Positions 42,601-51,090 of a stretch of 64,000 bases of DNA are shown here, piece by piece. A program made the position numbers and the translations under genes. Within the stretch, counting starts at the first letter, position 1. Each line of letters begins with the position of its first letter. The notes beneath the pieces were generated by a model. The model saw nothing but the letters and a program-made list of their open reading frames with translations, had not been told where the DNA came from and did not search any database. This DNA is from Atrichornis clamosus. Taxonomy: Eukaryota; Chordata; Aves; Passeriformes; Menuridae. The stretch lies in contig WBMZ01011550.1 of the NCBI GenBank assembly GCA_013400975.1, positions 1-64,000 on the forward strand. Reading direction: 5' to 3'.

Positions 42601-45600
42601 AGAAGTTATAAAAAAATAAACTATATGAATAGTAACGATGCTGATATCTTCTGTCATTATACACTTGCATCAAATACATTCGAAATACAGCAACCTGAAT
42701 GAGGCCCATTCAAAAAGTGCTTAAAAAGAGCAGCAGTGAGCAACTAGTGAAGAACAAAGATTTTAAAAGGAATATGCATGAAAAATTTGTTTTGGTGGGT
42801 ATAAGAAGAGAACAACCAAGCTCCTCAAGTTGCTTTAATTTTATTTTGATAAAGCATTTAACGTCTGTTATGCATAAGATTCAAGGAATGTTTTCTACAA
42901 AATTTACTACAAGTTATCACTCTTGTAAGCAGTAGACCACACTGCTGTATCTAAGTTCTTGTGGTTACACATGAACATGTAAAATAGCTAATAGCACAGT
43001 CTATAAAACAGCAATAAATCTTCCTTACGAAATAATCCTTTGTTTTGTTTGCTATAATGTGATTACAAAGAACAAAGGAAAGAGAGCACAGCAGAGACTA
43101 GTTAACAAAGCTGACCCTGCAACAGATTAATAAAGACATACCCAGTAAAAACCAATACTGATTCACTTTGCATCATTTCCGAAATTATCTGAAAGTAATT
43201 TTATTTTTCCACATAGCTTTCCTTTTGAATAGAAATCGATTTTAAACATTCACATCATAATGCACCCATCAGTTGAGCTCCTCTCTCATCTATTCAGTAC
43301 AGCTGTGCTCAGCACACTGCTCAGGTCAGCCTGGCACACCAAGCCCTTTTCCAGAAACTCTGAGAGAAACTTCCCCTACAATTCCACTCCAGGAACGGGT
43401 TTGCTCACCTGAGTTCTTAAGACCTCAAACTTAACTCCTCCTTCCCATCCTATCCTCAAGCATCATTAATTGCTGCATCCCAGGAAGGCAGTTAGAGGAA
43501 TATGTCATACAGAGCAGCAGTAATGGGGAAAACAACCACTGCAGCTCAGACTGTGATAGTAAACACCTGCACAGCTGGAAGTGAGGTTCAGCTTTGCCAC
43601 TTGGGACTATCCAGACACTTCTTTGATGCTTTCATTTGCCAGAGTGTAGAGGACAAGGTCAGGAGCTCCTGAGGACACTGGGGAATAAATAGTTGGCCAG
43701 GAGGCTTCAAGTTACAGCTCAGAAACAATGCAAAGCAGAAGAAAAAGGGCAGCTTTCGGATTAATTAATCAGTTTAGCAACTCTTTCAGGTGATATGTCT
43801 GTGAGTTTAACTGAGGATAAGAAAGTTTGGGAGTTATTAAACACACCAGGAAAGACTCTGTCAATTAAGAGCTCTCTCCTTTTCCAGGCCACAGAGGCAA
43901 TTGGAAAGTGGAGATAATATTTTCAACAGTAGAATATGTCTTATGTTTTTTTCAGTCCTGCACAAGTAACTCACAAACTTCAGGCTACTACCCCTGAAGC
44001 AAAATACTTCAAAGTCTCAAAAAGCATCAAAAGGCAATGTGGATGCCCTAGTGTCAAGTTTTTAACTAACACTATAACTTTACAACTGAACTGAACAAAC
44101 TTGCTGTGAATTATTTTACCCAGGCTTCAAGCCACAATCCATGAAGGAATGCAATGTCTTCTACTCACTGATGCATGCTAAAAAAAGAATCCTATAGAAG
44201 TGCACGAGACTCTTCATTGTGGTACAGAGCACCGTTTCTAAAAGACTTTTCTATATCTAAGACTGCTTATGTAGCTGCTTTCAAACTACACTGTGGTAAG
44301 GGACTGAATCCTGGCTATACACAAGTGAATTGAGACCAGCTGGATGGAGAGAGTGGATTATAGTCAGAATACATGCAGCTGTGCTGGTCCCAACACTGGG
44401 ACACTGCCCTGGACACACTGACCACTCCCCTCCCAGAGAGCCTCCCACGCACAAACAGCCCTCCCTCCCTCCTCTCTCATAGCACAGGCCTGAGACACAC
44501 TGTAAGAGCAATCAGCAGCCACAAGCAGGTACTAGAACCGTGATGGGATACCACAGCAAAAGGACAAACATGTTTGAAACTGGCAGCACATAAAATCTAG
44601 CACTGGTTTCTGCTGGCCTACATAAATAGTAAAAGGACATGTCCAAACACTGCAGGTGTTTCCACAGCATACAAACACCCAACACAGCACTGAGAGCTAC
44701 CCAGGCACAAGGAGAGCCCTAGACAGTACTGAAATACTGGAATACTTCCTCAGCCAGCCACACCATTTCCAGGTCTGGAGGGTGAGGTCTGCTATCATAG
44801 AACCACACTGCAGACCGCGGCGTTGGCATCCTCCACAAAGCAATCAAGAAAGAAAGAGGAACAACATTCCTAGTTCACATAGTTACATGCTAGCATTGAA
44901 AGTGTTTCCATCAACAGCTTCTGACTGACAGCCAAAAATAACATTACACTTTCCTTACAAAAGTCTTACATCCAATAGACCAAGCATTAAGATGTCCGGA
45001 AATAAACCATAAATAAACCATCAGTTCCCAGCTCCTATTTAATGCCTGATTATTACTTACTGATGTAGACAATTTATAGCATCCATTCAGACTTCCATAT
45101 TTCATTCTAAGGGGGAAATGTATTTACACAGAACAAGTATCCATGTAACCATAAAGTAACAAATCTTTTTTACTATGTAGAATAGTAAATGTATAATAAA
45201 GACTTTTAAATGTTACTCCAGGGAACATATTTGAGTGAATTTACTCCCAGAACTATATTTTGGTGATAAAAAACTCATTTAGTCTGTTACAGAATGATTG
45301 ATAGCAGTATGAAGAACACTGGCTACAGGCTGTTTAAACTTTAGGCAAAGGAAAACTGCATTTTGTGTAACCATACTTACTTTATAACTATCACAGATTA
45401 TTTGGCCATATGAGTTCTCTGTCAAAGAATGCACTGTGATGGGCACAATACAGGCACAGAACAAAAAGACCACTCTTTGCCTTATGCTAAATAACAAGGA
45501 TTTTGAAAACTCCTGCATTAACCTTTTTTAATGTCTGAATATTCAGTACATTTTAAGGTGCAAAGCCAACGTTCACCTGCCATTGTAAATTAAGTGAACA

Positions 45601-47906
45601 GCAGCAATGAGGAAGTTTGCGTGATAGTCTAGAAAAAACCAACTGACCCATGAGTTCTAGCCTTTTTCTGTAGCTTTCCTAATTCTGGGACTCTTAAAAA
45701 GCCAGGTTTAGTACTTTTGGCTGGAATTGAGATAGCATACATTACAGTACTTCAACCCAGTTGAACTGAAATTTTTATTGCAGGAAGTCTTCCTTTGTAA
45801 AAAAATCACCTAAGAGATCCTAGAGGCTGTGGCAACATGAGTACCTGCTGAGGCAATTGCAGAGTGTGGGTATAGAGATGGTGAGAGGTTTGTGTGATGA
45901 CAGTATGAAAGCAGTATAAAGCTGTAAAAGAGCAGGTCTTTAAGCCCACTGAAAGCTTTAGTCCTTTAAACGTCTATCAAGGTTACTCAAAGCCTTCATG
46001 TGTTTGGTATTTGCCTCTAAGTCATTACATTTGGACAATTTTGTTCAAGGCTAGAAAGCAAGTCCTCACGTCAGAGCCTCCACAGAGGACATCCAACCAC
46101 TTCGCTTTCCCACATATAAAATATAAAAATCTCTCTTGCAATGCTTTAGCTAACCTCAGCTGTGGCAGCACAGTAGAAGGAACTTCTACTGCCTTTGGGG
46201 CCAACTACCACAAGACTGGCCTCTGCCTCTCTTCCCATCCCATCTGTTACACCACCATGAGTTGAGTAAATAGAACTGCTTAACAGTCTCTCCCTGCATT
46301 ACCCCCTGAGGTTCCACTCTCACCTTCATATAAACATTTCTGCTTCAGCATCAGATTAATTTCTTCCATGAGCAGGAGGTTGGCCACCTTTCTGATCCTA
46401 TTCTCCTTTCCAAACTACATTCTCCACCAAACAGCTGGCCCACACTGACTATATCAAAGGTCTTCCTGTTTATCACACCTTATCTGACAGTTACAGGTGC
46501 TGTTTAATGCTGTAACGACACGGTCACTATTATGTGCTATTTAATGCTACCCATCTGGGAAAAACATTAAGGCAGATGTGGTGCAACATTCCTCACCAAG
46601 GAGGATCTAGTGAGAGGGAAGATAATGACAAAAATCAAATAATATATCCACCACAAAAGCAACACCAAGCAATAAAAGATTAAGCTTAGCTTACTTCAAT
46701 GCTGTAACTCTTCTTACAGTATGCCAGTATCTATTAAAATCTGTTCCATTCACAGCTGTACAACAAACCAGAACTACATAACCCAAACACAATTTTAAAC
46801 AAAATTATGGACAGAATATTTCTAAAATCAGTTAGCTTTTGAGTTAAAGGCAAAATATGTTGAAAACCTGTAAATTAGTTTCCACATTTCCCTTTTCTAT
46901 TAATACTAGCAGGCTTGTTTTGGGTGGGATTTTTAATCTTATTCAACACTCTCTGGTGTATTTTTTGGAAAAAAACATCCATAGACAAATAAGACCAAAA
47001 GAGTCCAAAATATGCTAGTGTACTGCTGGCTAAATGACCAGGCTAGTTTTCTGGCTGGGCAGCTCTTCAAGAATCATTTTCTCTACTGCATGACAAAGTT
47101 ATTTATCACAAAAATCCATGCAGTCAGAAGACAATGTGAGAGACTCATGCCAAAAAGAAAAGGAACATCAAATCAAAGACTGGCCCTCAGAGCTTGTACC
47201 ACTTTTCAAACTATTCCTGTCTGGAGTGCTACAGCATTTCTCTAACCAGAGGAGTAAATTACCAGCTACTGACATTTGGGCAGCTTGCTTTTTGTCTTTC
47301 TTTTCCTTTCGGAATTTCCAAAGTCTGCAAAGTTTTAAGTATGTATTATATACAAACAACACCACAGCATTGTGCTACGGCATCTTCTTGTTTGTGGGAG
47401 TTGTCTTCAAGCCGCATCATGTAGCTTTTGGGATTTCCATTGGAGTCAAGCTAGCCGGGGAGGGAGCGGAGCTGAACGACAATGGGAATATCCGGCTCTG
47501 CCTCCCGCTGGAAAAAACAGCAACAACAGAAGGGGAAGGAAAGATTCCGTGATACTGTGTGACAATTGTCCTATTTCGGGGAGCTCAGGAAGAGGAAAGT
47601 CAGCCTAACAGCTCCACTGGGTGACTTTTCTAACAAAATTTTCCAAGCTATTTAGCGAGGCTGCCACTCCTCCTGCCGTACCGCTGAGCTCCCCAGCGCC
47701 TGCTGTCCCTCCCTCAGTCCCGACTTAGCCGACGGCGGCGATCCCGTCCCGCCTGACAGGACCAGCGGCACTCATCACCCCTCGCAGCCGCGGCCACCGG
47801 GACCTCCCCGTCCCCGTCCCCGTCCCCGTCCCCGTTCCCGTTCCCGTTCCCCTCCGCACCTTTTGCTCAGAGGCCGGACCCGCACGGCCACCTTGACGTT
47901 GGCCAT
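509..47906 (-). CDS. STARD9: STARD9 (KIF16A), kinesin-3 family motor, 5' part of gene (residues 1-186)
   Basis: Seven coding exons on the minus strand (47906-47860, 33590-33521, 30719-30603, 3340-3224, 1262-1230, 1142-1081, 621-509) join in one open frame with GT-AG borders. Visible motor motifs are RVRP at residues 9-12 (base contact), FDYCYWS at 59-65, the P-loop GQTGSGKT at 103-110 (ATP phosphate binding), [11 protein letters not shown] at about 121-131 and [13 protein letters not shown] at 150-162. The [13 protein letters not shown] segment fits STARD9 rather than its paralogue KIF16B, which differs strongly there. Known family: a microtubule motor of several thousand residues with a C-terminal START lipid-binding domain, needed in mitosis for pericentriolar cohesion. 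The switch motifs, stalk and START domain lie beyond position 1. The start ATG has a strong context (gccATGG) and sits in a CpG island. No disabling change is seen. The assignment is sure; the exon ends rest on splice consensus and family alignment. Confidence 0.96.
622..1080 (-). other. STARD9: STARD9 intron 6
   Basis: This is a 459-nt GT-AG intron with a T-rich acceptor tract (minus strand, ends ccttttttttcttttcag). ORF-like stretches on both strands inside it match nothing recognisable. Confidence 0.85.
1081..1142 (-). CDS. STARD9: STARD9 coding exon 6 (residues 129-149, split codon)
   Basis: The acceptor is tttgtgaag|GGCCTC and the donor GTCAG|GTAAGT (phase 2). It encodes [20 protein letters not shown] plus two bases of Ser149. 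The variable loop before the conserved S-FLEIYNE strand is family-like. The acceptor has a weak pyrimidine tract, but it is the only one that keeps the frame. Confidence 0.93.
1230..1262 (-). CDS. STARD9: STARD9 coding exon 5, 33-nt small exon (residues 118-128)
   Basis: The acceptor is gtttgaag|GCATCC and the donor TGTGAG|GTATGT. Eleven codons read [11 protein letters not shown], matching the G-L-x-PR conserved turn after the P-loop helix of kinesin-3 motors. It is in phase 0 at both ends, so skipping it would keep the frame but delete part of the motor core. Only 87 nt of intron separate it from exon 6. Confidence 0.94.
1263..3223 (-). other. STARD9: STARD9 intron 4
   Basis: This is an AT-rich intron of about 2 kb between the P-loop exon and the 33-nt exon. 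I see no gene, tRNA or recognisable interspersed repeat in it. Confidence 0.8.
3224..3340 (-). CDS. STARD9: STARD9 coding exon 4, P-loop exon (residues 79-117)
   Basis: The acceptor is tcttttcag|GTGTTC and the donor ACACCT|GTGAGT, with phase 0 at both ends (39 codons). It encodes [20 protein letters not shown], the complete kinesin P-loop with intact GxxGxGKT. It is separated from exon 3 by a 27-kb intron. Confidence 0.98.
4500..5640. other. Purine-skewed block in STARD9 intron 3
   Basis: On the plus strand this stretch is visibly enriched in A and G (gagg, aagg, gggaaag words), unlike the flanks. Minus-strand ORFs in it (for example 5021-5434, 137 codons) are rich in Ser, Leu, Pro and Phe, as expected from a pyrimidine-rich strand, and show no known domain. 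It may be an old, unrecognised repeat. Confidence 0.4.
7559..7578. repeat. Perfect 9-bp palindrome with 2-base centre
   Basis: AGTTACACA is followed by GT and TGTGTAACT. The arms are exact inverted repeats. No adjacent gene gives it an obvious role. Confidence 0.7.
14925..15955 (+). mobile_element. CR1 LINE, 5'-truncated and degenerate, plus strand
   Basis: This is the 3' portion of a CR1 non-LTR retrotransposon. Frame-broken reverse-transcriptase remnants are readable in alternating plus frames, including [31 protein letters not shown] and [20 protein letters not shown]. These are followed by CR1 ORF2 C-terminal segments and the 3'UTR, ending in GGTTGGACTTGATGATTCTA and gattctgt. Typical CR1 copies are truncated at the 5' end like this one. 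Several frameshifts and stops show it is dead. It lies antisense within STARD9 intron 3. Confidence 0.92.
15952..16060 (-). mobile_element. CR1 3'-end fragment, minus strand, tail-to-tail with the preceding CR1
   Basis: Directly after the plus-strand CR1 tail the sequence reads tagaat...ggatctttaaaggtcacc, tactccaccc and ctgcaataagtgaggaacag. This resembles the reverse complement of a CR1 3'UTR end. The similarity fades by about 16.06 kb. Confidence 0.7.
17251..17299 (+). repeat. G-run plus A-rich polypurine tract
   Basis: Four runs of G (6, 2, 7 and 6 long, broken by T, C and A) at 17251-17274 are followed by an almost uninterrupted A/G tract to about 17299. It is low-complexity DNA in STARD9 intron 3. 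On the plus strand it is potentially quadruplex- or triplex-forming. Confidence 0.8.
19811..19839 (+). repeat. Short tandem repeat, 10-bp unit CTACTTTTTC
   Basis: About 2.8 copies of a 10-bp pyrimidine unit lie head to tail, the first copy being imperfect. Confidence 0.7.
21538..21655 (+). repeat. A/C-rich low-complexity tract
   Basis: A short CA dinucleotide run is followed by about 100 bases made almost only of A and C (CAAAC, CCAAAA and ACCC motifs). Translations of it are compositional noise. It lies in STARD9 intron 3. Confidence 0.8.
24398..24416 (+). repeat. Poly(A) run
   Basis: About 18-19 consecutive A are followed by GGAAGG. No retrotransposon body is recognised next to it. A similar, shorter A run occurs near 19.59 kb. 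Confidence 0.75.
26570..26665 (+). repeat. T/G-rich low-complexity tract
   Basis: The sequence is almost only T and G (GGTTTGGGT, TTTTTGTTTGG, GTTGGGTTTTTTG). Its composition is complementary to the A/C-rich tract 5 kb away. It lies in STARD9 intron 3. Confidence 0.75.
30603..30719 (-). CDS. STARD9: STARD9 coding exon 3 (residues 40-78)
   Basis: The acceptor is attgtcag|GTTGAC and the donor GAAATG|GTGAGT, with phase 0 at both ends (39 codons). It contains [17 protein letters not shown] and [12 protein letters not shown]. This is the conserved F-x-FDYCYWS strand and the ASQ-E-V helix start of kinesin-3 heads. The wording is closest to STARD9. Confidence 0.97.
30720..33520 (-). other. STARD9: STARD9 intron 2
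   Basis: This 2.8-kb intron is AT-rich except for a locally GC-rich patch near 32.25-32.46 kb. The patch gives short ORFs on both strands with no recognisable domain. No repeat family was recognised. Confidence 0.75.
33521..33590 (-). CDS. STARD9: STARD9 coding exon 2 (residues 16-39)
   Basis: The acceptor is tttccag|AGAGAG and the donor AAAAAG|GTACGC. The exon completes the split Arg codon and then reads [19 protein letters not shown] followed by RNKK. This is the strand pair after RVRP in STARD9-type motors. The 70-nt length restores the frame exactly between exons 1 and 3. It has no ATG-started ORF of its own and is supported only by splicing and homology. The acceptor lies in an AG repeat, so a shift of a few bases is conceivable, but only this choice keeps the frame without inserting residues. 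Confidence 0.92.
34050..34292 (+). repeat. Pair of A/C-rich simple tracts
   Basis: Two short tracts built of CAAAA and CCAAAC motifs lie at about 34050-34087 and 34256-34292, with ordinary sequence between them. They lie in STARD9 intron 1. Confidence 0.6.
41209..41333 (-). mobile_element. tRNA-Ile-derived SINE with CR1-like tail (TguSINE1 type)
   Basis: Read on the minus strand, about 41333-41264 resembles tRNA-Ile: an A-box-like TCAGTTGATTAGAGC, a TGATAACACCAAG anticodon-arm region and a decayed B-box (GGATTTGGTCTCC), ending GGCCA. It is followed (41262-41209) by a CR1-like 3' tail with ATGATCC, TTTCAACTCAGAATATTCTG and TGTGAT. TguSINE1 of songbirds is known to have a tRNA-Ile head and a CR1-X tail. 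The copy is mutated and should not be annotated as a functional tRNA gene. It is antisense in the plus direction and lies in STARD9 intron 1. Confidence 0.8.
47804..47851 (-). repeat. G-rich hexanucleotide repeat (GGGGAC/GGGAAC)n in STARD9 intron 1
   Basis: On the plus strand about five units of CCCCGT run into three of TCCCGT. Read in the direction of STARD9 transcription this is about three GGGAAC units followed by five GGGGAC units. The tract starts about ten bases after the exon 1 splice donor (47860/47859). Repeated runs of three to four G separated by two bases could form G-quadruplexes in the nascent RNA or on the coding strand. Confidence 0.9.
47860..47906 (-). CDS. STARD9: STARD9 coding exon 1 (residues 1 to 16, split codon)
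   Basis: This exon encodes [15 protein letters not shown] plus two bases of an Arg codon. It ends AAAAG|GTGCGG (phase 2). The motif VAVRVRP is the first beta strand of a kinesin head and carries the RxRP nucleotide-contact motif. The ATG context is gccATGG. A G-rich hexanucleotide repeat begins only a few bases inside the following intron. Confidence 0.96.
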
Positions 47907-48299
47907 GGCTCCACTCACGCCCAGCAGCCCGGGCCGTCCGCGCCCCGGCCCCGCATCCCGCCTCCCGTTCGGGATGGGGAGGAGCGGGAGGAGAGGAGCC
48001 GCCCGTCCCGCCCCGGAGGGGAGGGCAGGGCAGGGCAGGAGAGAGCCCGGCCCAGGCAGCCCCCGCGGAGGGAGTGGAAGGGAAACGTCCCCGGACGGAG
48101 AGGAGGCGTTTCGGGGAAACTGCCCAGAGCAGCCGCGCGGCAGTCTCTCCAGCATCCAAACAGCCTTCTCCCGCCTGAAACAGGTCTGCCCGGGAGAGCG
48201 GGACCTCCACAGCAAGAGACGGTGATTTCCCGCTCCCCGCCACACTCTCACTGGCAGCAGCAAACCAGCGCGGGTTTTACCTAAGAGTTCAATGCCGCC

Positions 48300-50560
48300 A
48301 GTCCGATTAGATTAGATGGGTGCTGCTATTAAAGCGCTCATTAGGGACCTGCACTGTAAGCATTCCACGTTACTTTGACAGGAATTTAGGGAAGGCAAGT
48401 ATCCCCTCCTTAATAGTGCTAAAGGAAAGCTCTCAAGTGTTTCAGATTCCTTTGGAAATCTCCAATCTTCAAATGGGTTGTACTTAGGGTCTAAAAGAAC
48501 ATTTTGAAACTTCTAAATAACTAATCGAAGTCAATGTCGAATTGTTGCGTTGGTAAGTTTTGCACTTAGAGTAATATAAAAATCAAGAAAAGTTTTACTG
48601 ATATTATCAGGAAGATGCGAGTGCAAGTACCATTGGCATAAAGATGTCAGGGTCGACAGACAATTCCTGTTTGGTTTTGACAATTCCACTTACCAATGCT
48701 GTTATTCATTTTTAAATGGACTTCTGATTTTGCATTTCAAAATATGATAAACTGAGCTATATCTGAATATCATATATGAGAGTTTTACAGTTCTGTATTA
48801 TTTTTATATTTAACAACTTCTGTTTAAATTGACTTTTAACTGTACTGCTTTTACTTTAAGTAAGTTTTTCTCATGAGACAATTTGCCTTAAGCTCCAGAA
48901 GTCTTAAATCTAAATGAAAATCTAAATTCAGAAACCTTCCAGAGTGACGTATGGGATAGATCCTTTGGACCCAATACTTCATGCACGACTCACCACAGAG
49001 ATGCTAAAATGGATACCCACAAGCTGTGAATTGCTGTATACTTTAATAGCTTTATCCCTTTAAATCATACTGAAGAATTACTTGGCACATCACTGGCAAA
49101 TGGCAATCAGCCAAACTCTACCAGTTAACTCTTCAATAGTAGATACAGTAAAAGAAAATAAGCTCAACTCTTTGGGATATGGCAAAAACATGTATTTCAA
49201 GGAGTTATAATGAAGAAACTAGAATGTTTTCACTGTACTTATAAAATTATTAAATTACAACAGCTTTAATTTCCCAGATCTAAATCATCACCATAAGGCA
49301 ATGGGAGTGAGAGGCTAAGCCTGTGATAGATGTACAGGACGTTGAATCACAAAAGTCATGGAATCAATTAGGTTGGAAAAGACTCAGATGATTGAGTCCA
49401 ACATATGATCACCTATGGTCCTGAAGAAGTCCAGAAGTCTGGATTCTGTTTCTTCTCATTTCACAGAATGTGCAAAGCACTTTCAGTAAAAATATCAGCT
49501 CCTCTGCAATTGTGTGGAAGACCTTCGTGTCCACATCTGAAACAGTGACATGGGACTTTAGACCCAAATCCTGCAATGACGGATAGCCAAGTGTTGACAC
49601 AAAGACCCTATTAATGTTTGTGGGCCCCAAACACCAGCTTATATTCCCAGATTCTATCTAGTGACATTCTGCTTAACCTAATTCTAATTGTTTCTATCCT
49701 CTTTTCTCAACAGCACAGAGAGGAAGATCAGCTATAGCTTACACAGTATACAAGAGAATTGTTAAAATTGCATGTCTTGTCATCACACCCTGCAGAACGA
49801 CGCAGTGTACAAAAATGGGATTCTCAGAACACTTCAAATATAAAATAGACATATAATAGATATATAATAGAGTGTGCTCAACAAAGAGCCAAAGATTTCT
49901 TCCTTAATTCTGCTTTAAGTTTATATGTAATAATCCGATAAATTTGCGAACTTTGTGGTACTGAGCCACCTAGTGGTTACTCTGAGAAAGCAAAGTGCTC
50001 CTATTTCAGCAACAAATCAACAGGTCGGATGTTCAGGTAACAAATGATACAACGGTAGAAAGGAATACATCTGCACCACTTCAGTCTGCTCTATATCGTG
50101 AACACAAAACTGGGCTTCCTCCAAAGACAACCAACTATCCTGGTTCACAGATGTCCTGCCAGTGACATTTTACCAACCGTCTTTTCACAAGGGTTACAAA
50201 TTAGAACAATCAACACTTTTGATAAACTGTCAATCTTTCTCATGGAACAAGACTTTTATTCTAAGTGGGACACTGAAAACAAGGCAAGCAACAGAAAAAG
50301 AGAATCTGAAGAATGCATTTATCACTATCACTGAAGCATGGTTTGCAAATCAGAAGACCTGCCATGTATTACCAAGTCAATTTCGTGCTTTCCCACAAAA
50401 CCACATCATAGTCATAATAAACTGTAATTTAAAACTCATTTAATTTCTTGGTTAGAACTCCTATGGAAGCATGAGCTTGGATCTAAGACTATGCTCTGGA
50501 ATTTTAATTATAGGATTTTGTAACAAAATTAGAAGAAAGAAACTGAGTTTTTGAAATCTA
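48300..50560. other. Intergenic region between STARD9 promoter and HAUS2 3' end
   Basis: About 2.3 kb of AT-rich sequence. Apart from the CR1 tail near 49.35 kb and a small AT tandem (ATATAATAG-like, at about 49.85 kb), no feature is recognised. Short ORFs here show no domain. Confidence 0.7.
49345..49440 (-). mobile_element. CR1-like 3' tail fragment, minus strand
   Basis: The plus strand reads gaatcacaaaagtcatgg, aatcaattaggttggaaaag and gactcagatgattgagtcca, the reverse complement of a CR1-type 3' terminus as found widely in bird genomes. The resemblance is clear for about 80-90 bases and uncertain beyond. It lies between STARD9 and HAUS2. Confidence 0.7.
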
Positions 50561-50565
50561 GTGCT

Positions 50566-50571
50566 TTTATT
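50566..50571 (-). terminator. HAUS2: Candidate HAUS2 polyadenylation signal AATAAA
   Basis: An AATAAA on the minus strand lies about 370 nt after the HAUS2 stop and would give a short 3'UTR. Other AATAAA-like hexamers nearby cannot be excluded. Confidence 0.5.
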
Positions 50572-50940
50572 AAAGATTTATAGTGAAGTAAAAAAAAAGT
50601 GTTTTATCAAGATGCTTACAAAAATGAATAAAGATACTATAGCAAGTGCATAAGAAATATCAAAACAAATTTCCACTGAAGATACAGGCTCCAAGGGAAT
50701 CCTATCCAACAATTTCAAAAAGGAACTCCTTCAGAAGCTTCTCAGCAGCCTGTTTTCCTATGAGCTAGTGCTCATTTTTCTTTTCTTTAGTAAATAGTTG
50801 GAGAACTGTTCCTTAATAACAGAAATATAACTACCTACAAAGTCTCTGTTGGATTAAAACACAACTGTGTCGCAGTTTTCACAGAAGACCCTAGGAAGGT
50901 AGTTCTTTGAATAGCCATCCTATTTGAGGAAAATTATTTG

Positions 50941-51090
50941 TTAGGTAAAAGATAAGCCAAAGTCCAATTCAGCAGTGTTGCATACACTGTTGGAATATAC
51001 TTCCTTTTGCAGTTCTTCCCATTTCAGTATTTGCTTTGTCAGCTCCTCCAACCCTATCACAAGCCCCTCTGTCTTCACCAAAGTGGTGTC
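50941..51090 (-). CDS. HAUS2: HAUS2 coding exon 6 with stop (residues 229-277)
   Basis: The acceptor is tctgtttcag|GACACC and the stop TAA is at 50943-50941. It encodes DTTLVKTEGLVIGLEELTKQ, ILKWEELQKEVYSN and a short tail ending LSFT. Confidence 0.95.
   Translation of the reverse strand, partial: DTTLVKTEGLVIGLEELTKQILKWEELQKEVYSNSVCNTAELDFGLSFT

Larger units (their letters stand above)
33591..47859 (-). other. STARD9: STARD9 intron 1 (14 kb)
   Basis: This is the first intron of STARD9. It carries the tRNA-Ile/CR1 SINE at 41.2 kb, several A/C-rich simple tracts (34.05-34.09 and 34.26-34.29 kb) and, at its 5' end, the G-rich hexanucleotide repeat and part of the promoter CpG island. No other gene is supported. 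A 144-codon plus-strand ORF at 47118-47552 has no recognisable domain. Confidence 0.75.
47690..48240. promoter_or_regulatory. STARD9: CpG-island promoter of STARD9
   Basis: GC-rich, CpG-dense sequence brackets the STARD9 start codon (47906), in sharp contrast to the AT-rich flanks. GC-box-like CCGCCC and GGGAGG runs lie upstream of the ATG at about 47.95-48.05 kb. No TATA box is evident. The 5'UTR and start site should fall between 47.91 and about 48.2 kb; the exact TSS cannot be read from the sequence. Confidence 0.8.

Noticed and set aside
47118..47552. 144-codon plus-strand ORF in STARD9 intron 1
   Set aside because: There is no domain, promoter-like start or splice partner. The hydrophobic stretch seems a chance result of T-rich codons.
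509..47906. Assignment of the minus-strand kinesin to KIF16B
   Set aside because: Exon 3 reads [13 protein letters not shown], which fits STARD9 and not KIF16B, and the HAUS2-LRRC57 neighbourhood is that of STARD9.
47725..48243. 172-codon minus-strand ORF at the STARD9 promoter
   Set aside because: It is out of frame with the real STARD9 exon 1 and its Gly-Thr run is just the translated hexanucleotide repeat.
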